From positions 12,561,318 to 12,625,317 of the forward strand of contig NC_061131.1 of the NCBI RefSeq assembly GCF_905220365.1: DNA of 64,000 nucleotides, given 5' to 3'. This document shows positions 1-10,838 of this stretch, piece by piece. The DNA is from Vanessa cardui (Eukaryota > Arthropoda > Insecta > Lepidoptera > Nymphalidae). Under the pieces are notes generated by a model. It saw nothing but the letters and a program-made list of their open reading frames with translations, had not been told where the DNA came from and made no database searches. Position 1 is the stretch's first letter. Every line of letters begins with the position of its first letter. The translations under genes were made by a program, and so were the position numbers.

Positions 1-1418
1 GTTTCTGGCTCATTGTTCCTCCTCACGGTGACCCGGTGGTCATCGAAGCTTGTGGAGCAGCTGGCAGCTTAGCGACGACAGAATTTTATGCGGGGTATGA
101 TCAATTACCATACAAAGGGCCCAAATCTGCAATCACTGTGGCCGGAACTGTTGGTGGGTGGGAAGAAGCATTAAATTATGTATCTGAATGTGGCTACCAA
201 AGATTTTCGATTTCGGCTTTATTAGCAGATGCAATAACATATGCAGAAAATGGTTTTCCTGTGTCATCTTCACAGGAAAGCGGTACTATGAGTATAATTA
301 AAGACGACGAAGACCTTTCCGAGGAATTTAAAAACATTTATCTACCAGATGGAATAATACCTAAGACTGGCCAAAGATTTTATCAAAAAAGTCTAGGCAA
401 AACTTTAAGAGAGCTATCAGAACAGGGTTTAAATAGTTTCTATCGGGGTAATTTGGCGAAATTGATTGCGAAAGACATGGCGTCCCTAGGTATACCAATC
501 ACAGAATCAGATCTTGCAAATTACACGCCCGTTAGACGAACTCCTCTGAGATTGCTTCATGAACACGGAGAAATATTCAACCTACCTCCACCGACACAGG
601 GTTTAGTTTCTTTATCTATTCTCGCAATCTTAGAGAAACTACGCATCAGTGGCGAACATGAAGGTCAATTTATTCATGCAACAGTTGAGGCTACAAAACA
701 GGGATTTATTTTGCGAGACCAGCATATTACAGACCCTTGTTATATGAATGTTCATGCTCCATCACTGTTAGCGAGTCACGCGATTTCCAAAATGGCAAGC
801 AAAATTAGCCCTAATCAAACATCTTCGTATGGAAAGGGTGAGGGCCCAGGGGATACTATTTGGATGGGGGTTATGGATAGCAAAGGATTTTCTGTTTCAT
901 TTATACAGAGCTCTTATCATATATTTGGAAGTGGTGTAGTTTTACCGTCTACAGGGATTATATGGCATAATCGTGGTATTTCGTTTAATTTAAAACAAGG
1001 CCATATTAGGTACTTAATTCCTGGGAAAAAGCCATTTCACACATTAAATCCAGCGGCTGCACGTTTAAATGATGGCCGAACAATGATTTATGGTACCGAA
1101 GGAGGTGATGGTCAACCTCAAACACAAGCTGCCATTTTTCACAGATATGTTATTCAAAGAATGGGTTTGCAAAAGTCAATTTCTGCACCAAGATGGTTAT
1201 ATGGAAGAACGCTTGGGGAAATTAATGATAATTTGCATTTAGAAGACAGGTTTAGTAGTGAGACTATTGAATATCTTAAACAGAGAGGTCATAGAGTAGT
1301 GATGTTGCCTTCGTATAGTGGAATTGTAGGACAAGCTGGGATGTTAGTAAGGCACCCAGATGGTTTGCTTGAAGGCGCATTTGATCCTAGAAGCGACGGA
1401 AGTGCAGTTGGGTTTTAG
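1..1418 (+). CDS. Gamma-glutamyltransferase-family protein, YwrD-like (3' part)
   Basis: Enzymes of this family are N-terminal-nucleophile hydrolases: a single proenzyme cuts itself before a Thr, which then attacks gamma-glutamyl (or related amide) substrates. The frame is open from nucleotide 3 (nt 1-2 belong to the preceding codon), so the N-terminus, including any signal or anchor, lies outside the window. The GTG at 36 is only an internal Val codon. Visible landmarks are an early EACGAAGS block, VAGTVGGWEEAL typical of the large subunit, GPGDT with the likely catalytic Thr at 855-857, SFIQSSYHIFGSGVV with the oxyanion-region glycines just after it, TEGGDGQPQTQ near 1095, and a C-terminal DPRSDGSAVGF ending in TAG. 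The small subunit would be 187 residues, a usual size. The pattern resembles the YwrD-like group that insects carry rather than the classic GGT1 type; this is from memory of the family. About 1.4 kb lies in one exon with no frameshift, so the gene looks functional. The substrate cannot be told from the sequence. Confidence 0.9.
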   Translation, partial: FWLIVPPHGDPVVIEACGAAGSLATTEFYAGYDQLPYKGPKSAITVAGTVGGWEEALNYVSECGYQRFSISALLADAITYAENGFPVSSSQESGTMSIIKDDEDLSEEFKNIYLPDGIIPKTGQRFYQKSLGKTLRELSEQGLNSFYRGNLAKLIAKDMASLGIPITESDLANYTPVRRTPLRLLHEHGEIFNLPPPTQGLVSLSILAILEKLRISGEHEGQFIHATVEATKQGFILRDQHITDPCYMNVHAPSLLASHAISKMASKISPNQTSSYGKGEGPGDTIWMGVMDSKGFSVSFIQSSYHIFGSGVVLPSTGIIWHNRGISFNLKQGHIRYLIPGKKPFHTLNPAAARLNDGRTMIYGTEGGDGQPQTQAAIFHRYVIQRMGLQKSISAPRWLYGRTLGEINDNLHLEDRFSSETIEYLKQRGHRVVMLPSYSGIVGQAGMLVRHPDGLLEGAFDPRSDGSAVGF

Positions 1419-1440
1419 AATATTGGTAATATTCTAAAAC
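1412..1440 (+). other. Perfect hairpin across the stop codon
   Basis: A 13-base arm (gttttagaatatt, 1412-1424), a 3-base loop (ggt) and the exact reverse complement (1428-1440) form a stem that contains the TAG stop codon at 1416-1418 of the gamma-glutamyltransferase gene. All bases pair. It is A+T-rich, so stability in RNA is moderate. The function is unknown. Confidence 0.75.
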
Positions 1441-1752
1441 GTTTATTAAGGCGGTTTTAAACAAGGTACAAATAGTATGGGTAAACATAGAATTTTCTTT
1501 CCATGACATACGTAATACGCATTTATTTAAAACTATGTAGTTAATCGGACTAATTATTTTTAATATAACCTGTAATCTATCGGAATTAACTAAACATGCG
1601 ATCTCAATCCCCAGAGATATGCCTTGGCATTTTCAGACAATATAATTTCAAACTAAGATTAAGTAATTTAAGTTGCTGATTTATGTTGCCGTATTCCATG
1701 ATATATGATAACGAAAAAACTCTTCAAGGGACGAGAACTGTCAACCTCAGTT

Positions 1753-2582
1753 AATAAAGCGTATCCAACCCAAAACTGTCAAACAATCTCACTACAAACT
1801 CTGTATCGGATGAACCCAAAACTTCGTGGACAACTTAATATGTATCTAATAAAGCGAGTTAGATTCTCAAATGAAGACGAATGCGGCCACTTCATTATTC
1901 TGAGAGTTTAATTCAGTGTGCTGTTCGGACCATTTATCCGCATTAGCGCCAACCGGTGACAAATTAGTGGATTTATTACGTTTTTATACGATGTTTTGAA
2001 TCTACTCTCCCCAGTGGACAATAGAATTGACAATTGTGGAGGGCTTAAGTTTTTCAGTATACAAAGTTTTTATTTTCCAAAGTAAAATAGCATGTAAAAG
2101 TGAGAACATTTATAGAACCGGATCTAGCCTCCATTTTGTAGAAAGGGTTAGTGGAGAATATTCGAACACGCTGTTTCAATGTGTGTTAGTGGGTTTGGCA
2201 GATGACAGATTTGGCAGAATTTCATCAAACTCATGAAGGCTTTTTCTTTTAGCGCTTTATGTTCAATTTGTTGATGTTTATCTTTAGGAGACATTTAAAG
2301 GTGTCTCAACCACTGAGGGTTTTTACATCATGGATTTTTTTATCAAGTTTATACACTAAATATTTGACTTAAGGATTTTATGAAAATGGAAAGCTGTGTA
2401 TTTCAATTTGCTAGCGTAAATATATTTCATAGTTTAATATTGAAATAGAAAACAAACTCAGTAATATTTATTTTATTTTATATAATGTTGATTTTACATT
2501 CGGGGTATTTTACATGGAATTAGAATAGTTATTATTGCTTTATGTATTATATTATAGTAAGTTAAATAAATTTTATAATAAA
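1753..2582 (+). other. Candidate poly(A) signals downstream of the GGT-like gene
   Basis: AATAAA hexamers occur at 1753-1758, 2565-2570 and 2577-2582. Any could end the transcript of the upstream gene. The close pair at 2565/2577 is the most suggestive, but no T/GT-rich element is convincing and choosing one needs transcript data. Confidence 0.3.
2155..2235 (-). repeat. Decayed SINE-A fragment
   Basis: The order of words (aatattc, cacgctgtttcaatg, ggcagaatttcat) matches the reverse complement of the SINE-A body, with many changes. An old copy. Confidence 0.45.
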
Positions 2583-2925
2583 ACCTTTATCTGAACTAGA
2601 TGTATTTGATGATTTTATCATGGCTGTCGTTGGATTTGCCAAAACAGTGTATCAAAAAATATTAAGTCCGAAATAGCTACAAAGAACTCAAAATTATCTT
2701 TTAGCACTCATACTAATATTTTTTATATATTCTAAATTAGAAAGATTCGTAGAAAAATTTGATTATCTAGTTTACCTTAGGAATATTATATGAATTACAA
2801 TTGTTTAAAGCACTATATTATTTGAAAGAATACTTCAGAAGATGTCTCACATTTCAAATTACGTACAAAAAAGAACAGCTAGGTAGTACAATCGTATTAT
2901 TATGTTATTTGTATATTATAGGTAC

Positions 2926-2955
2926 TGTTGTTACAGCTAATCGGCTGTAACAACA
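2926..2955. other. Perfect 12-bp hairpin
   Basis: Arms tgttgttacagc (2926-2937) and gctgtaacaaca (2944-2955) pair without mismatch around a 6-base loop. No known repeat covers it. Confidence 0.6.
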
Positions 2956-3299
2956 ATATTCTGACCTTGACATTTAAATTTACACAAATTTGAATCTATA
3001 AGCCGTGGGCTTTATTTTAATCTAAGTCTCACGATAAAATTACGATAAAAACCATTTTATACTCATCATATTTCTTATTTATAACGTACATAAATCAAAA
3101 TTGAAGGTTAAATACATACCTACTTCATACCTTCTTGTTACTCGTACTTCTCATTTTATTTAGTAATAAATTGCACACATGCGAACCTGGTTTGGATCGT
3201 TAGTAAGATATGTGGGTAGAAAAAATTTCTGTGACATATTTTGCCAATGCTTAAAATACAATGTTGCGCAAAAGTCCAAGTATTTCAACAGTATATTAA

Positions 3300-3621
3300 T
3301 CTATACGTAATAAAATTGGAGTGTCTGTTTGTATTATTAAGAAAGCTCTTTTTTACTCAATGCGTATTTATATACACGGCACGTTTACCAAAATAACATT
3401 TTTTACAATTTTGTTTGTCTGTTTGTTCCGGCTAATCTCTACAACGGCTGGACCAATTTAGACGGGACTTTCCCTGACAGATAACTGTTTCTTATTATAT
3501 ATAAGAAATAACTTAGGCACACTTTTATGTTAGAATTACGTATGAAATCCATCATATATGGTAGGGACGCCAGTCATAAATAAATAAATACAGTCGCGTA
3601 CAGGGTCGCGGGCACAGCTAG
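3300..3621 (+). mobile_element. Non-autonomous Helitron H1
   Basis: Starts TCTATACGTAATAAAATTGG after an A and ends cgggcacagCTAG before a T, the TC...CTRR ends and A|T target expected of Helitrons. The interior shares tctgtttg, acggctggaccaatt and agataactg with the other H1 copies. It has no coding capacity. An extra block before the end (3530-3595) is absent from its relatives. Confidence 0.75.
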
Positions 3622-4660
3622 TGCCATATCAATAAACAGCATCGAAGTCTAAGAGACGAAAATTACCGTTTTAACATGACAATTTGAATTATAGACCAGG
3701 ATATATGATAATGATAAAATATTTGTAAAAAATTTCAGGGTTTCAAAAAAAAAATTACTCCTTTGCAGTGGTAAGGCGGCCATTGGGAACTGTCGGAAAA
3801 GTATGGCAAGGTGATTTTCGTGAATGGCTACTCGACGATAATTAGCTGTCCAAAAATTAGCCTGGTACAAATGGTTGAATGGTTTTATTAAAATTAAAGT
3901 ATTCGCGTCGGTATGGCGGGCTGTAAGCCACACCCGAGAAGTATGGCATTACGCTACCGCCTGCTTCTTTTTTTTCGACTATCTAAAAATACAAGCATTT
4001 TTGTGGAACAAATCGTTCGACACTTGTTATTTTTCTGACGCGTTCGATTAAAGCCCACGCGATTGACCGCTGGTGCGAGCGCTATGACCACCATTTTCCT
4101 TTTTGCCTTTACGTAATTAGAAACTCCTGAAGAACCGCCATACTGGTACAAATGACCAAATGTTTTGTCATTATCATCTCCCGGTCTATTAGTACTTTTA
4201 GAGATATTATACGATGTTTGAAAGAACGCCTGCGGGAAAAAATATGTGGAGCGTGTAAGTGGGAGATCGTCTATCGTAAAACTGATTTTATTACAACATT
4301 TATTTAAATAGAAAAAAGTGTTGGGTTTATTATCAATTAAGTTAAAAGTATTTTAAATGCCCAAATATTTTATTATTACTTATTGTAATTTTATTGTGAC
4401 AGAGTTATTTACATGATTACTAATAGGTAATAATAATAAATATTATTAATAGTTTTTTTGGCAAAACCGTTTGGCATTTTAATAGGATGATAGAACAGGG
4501 AGGTATTTAATCAATAAGTTATCAAAAGAAAATCCGTATTAACTCGTACTTTTTGACGAAGATGTTTCATTTATTTTGGTAAATTATTACAATGTTACGC
4601 TCCTTCAAAATTTATACGAGTAGTTTTTTATCCAGGTTTTGTGGCTTGAATGTAGCTAAA
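3622..4660. other. Intergenic, no recognised gene
   Basis: Two minus-strand open frames (3649-3933 and 3954-4151) lie end to end and the stretch 3770-4140 is more G+C-rich than its surroundings, so a decayed transposon gene is possible. No family motif was recognised. Confidence 0.4.
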
Positions 4661-5355
4661 CTCAAACTCAAATTCTTTTATTCAATATAGAAGCATTACA
4701 CTTACTTATTGATTGTCAAATAAACACTACCACCGGTTCGGAAAAAGGAACACCCTGACCTGAGAAGAACCGGCGAAAGAAACTTAGCGGGACTTTTTTT
4801 TGTTATTTTTTTTTTTAAAAATTAATAAGATACATAGTAGTATATGATTAGAAATAGCCAGGATCGTTTCATTCCCAAGGTGTGCTATCAAACATAAACT
4901 CGCTAATCGTATAGTAACCTTTTGCACACAAGCGTTCCTTAACATTTTTTTTTAAATTTGGCAACAGAAGCATTTTGAACGCTTTCTGGGATCCTGTTGT
5001 AGAAGCGTATACATTGCCCCACAAAAGAGTTACTGACTCTATGCAGTCGAGTAACAGGAGTAATAAGATTGTGTTTGTTCCTTGTACCAATGTTATGAGA
5101 ATCACATTTTCTCATAAAAACATTAATATTTTTCCGTATATACAAAACATTACAAAATATGTATTGAGAAGCAACAGTCAATATCTTAATTTCTTTAAAT
5201 CTATACCTTAATGATTCCATGGCTCCTAGGTTATAGATTACGCGAATAGCCCTCTTCTGCAGCACAAATATAGTTTGGATAGCGGCTGCGTTACCCCAAA
5301 GCATAATACCTTAGGACATTATACTGTGAAAGTAACTAAAATATACGTAACTAAA
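4661..5355 (-). mobile_element. Non-LTR retrotransposon (LINE-L1), RT C-terminus and 3' UTR, broken
   Basis: Read on the minus strand, the frame gives a MLWGNAAAIQ block, then LQKRAIRVIYNLGA, ILTVASQYIF and VGQCIRFYNRIPESVQ, which are the conserved order of the region C-terminal to the reverse transcriptase domain in CR1/Jockey-type LINEs of Lepidoptera. The frame is broken twice: a TAA just upstream of MLWGN (around 5312) and a frameshift in the T-run near 4945-4953, after which VKERLCAKGYYTISEF continues in another frame. The 3' UTR with ccaccggttcgg follows to about 4661. It is 5'-truncated, as is usual for dead LINE copies. Confidence 0.85.
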
Positions 5356-5862
5356 TATAAATATAGCTCTGTTTTCAACCGACTTCCAAAAGGAGGAGGT
5401 TATCAATTCGTCTGTATTTTTTTTTTTTTTTTTTTATGTTTGTTACCTCATAACTTTTCTCTGGGTGGACCGATTTTGATAATTTTTTTTTGTTTGAAAG
5501 GTAGTGCTTCCCGTGGGGTCCCATTTTTTTTTTATTTTTTTCCGATGATGGTATCCATATGAAAACGACATAAGTCTTAAATTTGCATTATGTATATGCG
5601 CGACAAATAGGTGAATAACTGAAAATCACGTTAACCAATTTTGATAATTCTTTTTTTATTATAAAATATATACTTCAAGGGTAATTTGGTGAAAGTTTGG
5701 TAAGGTTCTGAGCACAGGATCCATGACAAAGTAACGGAACGGAAGGGAACGGAACAATTCTGAGGAGCACGTTAGCGATACTCAGTCGAATCTTTTATTC
5801 ATAGGTTATTTGGATATTTGAGTCATGTTTATGTAATTATCATAGTCGAATATTATAATCAA

Positions 5863-6114
5863 CTAGCTACCCACCCCGGCTTCGCACGGGTGCAATACTG
5901 ATACTAAATATACTACAGAATTTGTTTATTTACGACATCACATCGCAAACTTCTAAAATTATCAGTGTTTGTTTAATATATTGTTTATGTATTATACACA
6001 CAAACCTTCTCCTTGAATCACACTATCTTTTAAAAAAAACCGCATCAAAATCCGTTGCGTAGATTTAAAGATATAGGGACAGAGAAAGCGACTTTGTTTT
6101 AGACTATGTAGTGA
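5863..6114 (-). mobile_element. Non-autonomous Helitron H2
   Basis: On the minus strand it starts TCACTACATAGTCTAAAACA after an A and ends gcgaagccggggtgggtagCTAG before a T. It is complete for its family, without coding capacity, and inserted within the composite repeat. Confidence 0.75.
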
Positions 6115-6463
6115 TGGAACTCCTATACGGCTCGCAGTTAGGGTGCGATATGGGGCAGAATTTCTTACTATCTTTAATCAAATTTTGTGTATGTGATGTG
6201 ATGTCATATGATGTACGAAATATAGTTGGTCTTTTTCAAAGTATTTTTGCTGAGTTCGATTACAGCTCTTTCGAGGGATCCTTGTAGTTTACGCCGCGTG
6301 ACGTATTAAATCCGCATTTTCGAAAGTCTATTTTTGCTTTATTCGCAAGTTTCCTTTGAAATTGTCCTCGAAGTAGTTTCTTACTCATATAAACGGAACG
6401 CTTAATCTATCCATATTAAAAAAAATTAGTTAGTCAACATCAGCTTCACTTAAAATCAAAAAA

Positions 6464-7054
6464 TAAATAAAAATTTTAACAAAAAGAAAAACCGACTTCA
6501 AACAAAACACTATTTTAAAACAAATGAATATGCACAAAAAGTAATAAAAATAATTGCGTATTCAACATATTTTTTAGAGTCTTCCTAAGTTAAATGAAAT
6601 GAAAAATATTTGACTACTTAAAAGTCGATTAACGATTATATCTTGTAGTTATAATTATTGTTATATTTGGAGTCGGTGTCAGCCAATAAAACCCTACAGT
6701 ATATCTATCAAAAAACAATACGAGAATACTTTAACAAATATGTTTTTTACAAATTACCTTTTACAAAATAATATACTGGATCAATCAAGGGGCTCGTATC
6801 GCTTCTTTCTTTTGATTGTTGGGGCAAGGGCACCGTGACACCGGCTCCAAATATACCAATAACTATAACTGCAAGATATAATCGTTAATCGACTTTTAAG
6901 TAGTCTAATATTTTTCATTTCATTTAACTTAGGAAGACTCTAAAAAATATGTTGAATACGCAATTATTTTTATTAATTTTTGTGCATATTCATTTGTTTT
7001 AAAATAGTGTTTTGTTTGAAGTCGGTTTTTCTTTTTGTTAAAATTTTTATTTAT
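6464..7054. repeat. 218-bp inverted repeat with 154-bp spacer
   Basis: The arms 6464-6681 and 6836-7054 are reverse complements with only a handful of differences. Each carries the accgacttc end of the composite repeat. RNA or single-stranded DNA from here could fold into a long hairpin. Confidence 0.85.
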
Positions 7055-8160
7055 ATATGGTCATATTTCTAGGGTTTGTGAAGGTAGACTTACAGTCCTC
7101 ACTGGTATTTGTAAATTTCGTCTGCTCATTTGGTTTCTACTGAGAGGACCTGGATTTAGAAAAAGGGACCAGGTACTCTAGTTCTTGAGTTCAATATATT
7201 TACATAGAGAAGAGAAAAGCAACGTATAAAAAATATCTATATATATCTGTCTATTCATAAAGTAATGTTTTAACAAATTTGTAATTAAAATGAAAAATTG
7301 TAATTTTTTTCCCGTAAAACTTATTAGAACCGCCGCTTTTTTATTCTAGAGCTTTTAAGGTTTTTTTTTTAATCCAGTCGGCCAATTAAGTTTAATGTTA
7401 TCTCCTGTTAAGATATTTCCGAATATTTGTAATTAATATAAACATTTTGTAATTAATATAAATTCCAATTTACGCGTATTAATTCATCCGCATTCAACGT
7501 AAATGTACCGTAAAATATTAAGTTTTACACACATTAGCTGTTACGGTATTCACATTTTGATTGACTGAAGTTATAAATTAATTATACGATACATTAAAAT
7601 ATCCACATTATAATAGCTTTCGGACGTACGATAATTTTAAAATAGTCAATTTTGATTTACTATCAAATCGTTTTTTGTTCAATCCCTTATCGTTCGAATA
7701 AACGTGAATTATTGTCGACCAATGTTCAGGAAAGGAGGGGAATATATCAAAGAAATTGTCTAATTTAAAACGTTCCTACACAGTTAATTAACTAGATACG
7801 ATTTCACTTTCGTATTTCTTAAGAAGTTGAAAACCATATTTTCTTTTGAATGGGATATTTTCTTATAAGATTTAAAGTACGACGCTTTAGTTTTAATACG
7901 CAAAGAAAAGAAATGACTTGAGTAAATTCAGTTACATAATGTCTTATTATACTATACTAGAAGACGAAATTGCGACTTTATTATGCTGAATTACGGTTTA
8001 ATTTTCCTAATCACTGTACATACTAAGCCTAAAACATTTAGAAATTACGCAATGTTGGTAATCTTCTTAATCGATCTAAAAATAGATTCTCCTACAAATT
8101 TACTGATAGCGCTACACGTGTCAAACAAAAACAAAACATTGTTACGTATTTAACGATGTT
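7055..8160. other. Intergenic, no recognised gene
   Basis: No coding signal or known repeat was recognised. A 20-bp unit (ttgtaattaatataaa core) is present twice in tandem at about 7425-7462. Confidence 0.5.
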
Positions 8161-8445
8161 TGGGCCGAGATCGGCCAATGGTTAGAACGCGTGACACTTA
8201 ATTGATGATTGCGGGATCAAACCCAGGTATGCACCATTGAATATTCATGTGCTTAATTTGTGTTTATAATTCATCTCGGCTGTGAATGAATACATCGTGA
8301 AGAAACCTGCATGTGTGTTATTTTATAGAAATTCTGCCACATGTGTATTCCACAAACTTGCACTGGAACAGCGTGGTCTCTTTAACGGGAGAGGAGGCCT
8401 TCGTCCGCAGTGCGATATTTACAGGCTGGTGTTGTTGTTGAAATA
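8161..8445 (+). mobile_element. SINE-A (Metulj-like)
   Basis: The tRNA-like head has an A-box-like stretch (gatcggccaatggttag) and a B-box (ggatcaaaccc). The lepidopteran body follows (cttaatttgtgtttataatt, aaattctgccacatgtgtat, gagaggaggcctt) and a GTT-repeat tail. Nearly full length with scattered changes. Confidence 0.85.
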
Positions 8446-9419
8446 AATAAATATTGTTTAATTCAATGCTGCGTCGCTTGTAGCGTTCTCGTCAAAGATC
8501 TGTTGATATGTAAAATATACTTCAGTCAATTCTAGTTTCAACACGTCAAGCGTTCACGATGAGAAGCATACGTCGTGCACAGATATTCTCTATTATAATA
8601 ATTAGTTAACGTTGCATTTATGGCTTTAAATGCTAAGTAATGTGACTGCATGAATGCGTACTAGAAGCTATTTTAAATTATGATTATCTTCATTACTGAC
8701 TGTATTTCCATATTTATCCCTTGTGACTTTAATGGGCTGAATATTATGGTATCAATATCATATTTTTTTAATTATTTTTATAATTTTATTTTTTGATATC
8801 GTGTTGATAATAAGTTTATTTCTTGCTCTGTGATGAATTTAAATATGTATATTATTTATTTTATTGTGTCTGTATAATAATATATATCAACCTCGTTTCA
8901 ACCGGGTGTCCGTTAGTGGCAGTAATTAAACAATGATTATAGAAACTTCGTTTTCATTATCTTGTGGTTATCTTTCTTTGAGATTAGAAACTTGATTCCA
9001 TATGATGATAATGATGATTTTATGTGAGCCAATTGAAAATTACTGGACATAAACAGGATATGTGGAGATAGGACCTTATGCATGTCCATCTGGGTTGGAA
9101 ATCGCCATCATTTATTCTGCTACTGAGCACCATTGTTAAGTTCGTATGGTAGCTAGAGATAGCTTCGCTCAATATATGTAGTTCTTAAAAGACGTGAATT
9201 CAAAAGTGCTTGATTAAAGTATATATTGATTTATTGAATGGATGAGTAAATCTATAAAATTACAAGCACAAGAACATGATTTCTTAGCTTCCAAAATTCG
9301 GTGATGTAAAAAATGGCTAATATGTCATGCAACGCCAACGGGAGGGGGGGCGTATTTGGTGACTAGTAACTCTGGTTACTGCTAATGGGACCGTTCTGAC
9401 AAATAATTTCAAATTTAAA
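8446..9419. other. Intergenic, no recognised gene
   Basis: A+T-rich, with no open frame of note and no repeat recognised. Confidence 0.5.
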
Positions 9420-9631
9420 TTTAACAAAAAAAAATATTATTGTAGCCTAATTTACTTCTTATTATATCAGTTATCTCCCAGTGAAAGTCCTATCAAAATC
9501 GGTCCAGCTGTTCCAGAGATTAGCCGGAACAAACAGATATACAAAAATTGTAAAAAATGTTATTTTGGTATATGTACCGTGTTAATACATATGTATTCCA
9601 AACAGACACTCCACTTTTTTATATGTATAGA
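9420..9631 (-). mobile_element. Helitron H1, missing its 3' end
   Basis: On the minus strand it starts TCTATACATATAAAAAAGTG after an A and contains ccgattttgataggactttc. It breaks off before the CTAG end near 9420. Confidence 0.7.
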
Positions 9632-10669
9632 TAAAATTGGATGAGATAGAGATACAATTCAAAAGCGCAATGGTTTAAGGGCTGCCTAGCGAGGTAAATC
9701 AATCATCATGCGCTATTAGTACAAGCTTTGAGCGACATTGGAGGGTAAATAGGAATATCTGTTCTTATACTCATATACCTATAGAAGGGTTTTGCTACTA
9801 TTTACAAAACTAAAAAGAATCCACAAAGACCTACGACGACACTACGTAAATTTTGTGGTGACGTTGGTTAATTTACTGATACAGTAGTATAGGAGGCAGT
9901 ACTGCAATTTTGAAAATAAAATTATTAAAATGATAATTAAATTACAGCTATAAAATTAATATCAATATTATTGGTTCGTAGGATTAAAATATTAATTTTG
10001 AGAAACAATATTAATATACTAATAATTTTCCATCAATTCAGAAAATAACGAGTACTCAGATACTTTTCGAACGTTGAATAACATTTTTGATATGTTCTTA
10101 ACAGATGAGGTCTTATGAAACTATTTTCATAAATAAACTTAGGCACTATTCAATAGTCTATAATAGATAATAATAATAGTAACACAGGTAAACTTAAAGA
10201 TATAAATAGCACAGACGATCATTACCTATCAAATTCTCTCGCAAGTTTGAAACTTAGTAGTTGTTGTTGGTTTCTAATATTATAGGTATTTCATTACTCG
10301 ACCACACAAATTTATGACTTAAATATAGTTTCGTTTGGGCAAACAACCAAATCAGTTGAACTTTATTCAACTAAACGTTAAAAAAAAAAAAAAAATGAAA
10401 TATCTTCATAAACAAAGTTTTGGTAAGGAGACTCTATCGAAAAGCGAAAAACGGCAAGAAGCTCGTTTCAAATAACAATTATGTGACTATGCAAAGTTTT
10501 TATATTCATTCAGTTAGTCCTGTGTTGGGACCCGAACCTTAATCCAGGAATCTTTAACCAAATGTATTCTTTTCATGACCCATAAGATTTATTAATTTAT
10601 TATATCTAAATTATAATTATATATATTTATAGGCATCTGTTGCTGTGCACACCCTACTGACTACTCTCC
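9632..10669. other. Intergenic, no recognised gene
   Basis: A+T-rich. A run of A at 10381-10395 is the only feature seen. Confidence 0.5.
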
Positions 10670-10757
10670 TACACTATTCTGGGTTGGCTAGCAGAAAATG
10701 CTGTTATAGCGTTAAGTCCGCCCTTTGTACATGTTTTATTTGTGAATAATAAAGAAT

Positions 10758-10765
<8 letters not shown>
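10670..10765 (+). mobile_element. 3' end of an RTE-like LINE
   Basis: The phrase ggctagcagaaaatgctg, then agcgttaagtccgccctttg, then aataaag matches a common lepidopteran LINE 3' terminus as I remember it. It runs directly into a microsatellite, as RTE-type tails do. Family assignment is from memory. Confidence 0.5.

Positions 10766-10834
<69 letters not shown>
10763..10834. repeat. (TA)n microsatellite
   Basis: About 36 uninterrupted TA units. It creates a false YIYIYI open frame on the minus strand. Confidence 0.95.

Positions 10835-10838
<4 letters not shown>

Larger units (their letters stand above)
1441..3299. other. 3' UTR plus intergenic sequence
   Basis: A+T-rich sequence without a convincing coding region. 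The short open frames at 1705-1911 and 2027-2236 show no recognisable domain. It contains the candidate poly(A) signals, a decayed SINE-A piece and a hairpin at 2926-2955. Confidence 0.6.
5374..7054 (+). mobile_element. Composite repeat with accgacttc ends
   Basis: Begins caaccgacttccaaaaggag and ends gaagtcggtttttc, ends that mirror each other. The first 300 bases contain runs of T and the phrase gtggaccgattttgataatt, shared with the short copy at 18542-18850. Its last 218 bases are present twice in opposite orientation, and an H2 Helitron sits at 5863-6114. No transposase is visible. Joining the two ends into one element is an inference; they could be neighbours. Confidence 0.5.

Noticed and set aside
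36..38. GTG at 36 as the start of the GGT-like protein
   Set aside because: The frame is open upstream to the window edge and conserved family sequence begins before it; it is an internal Val.
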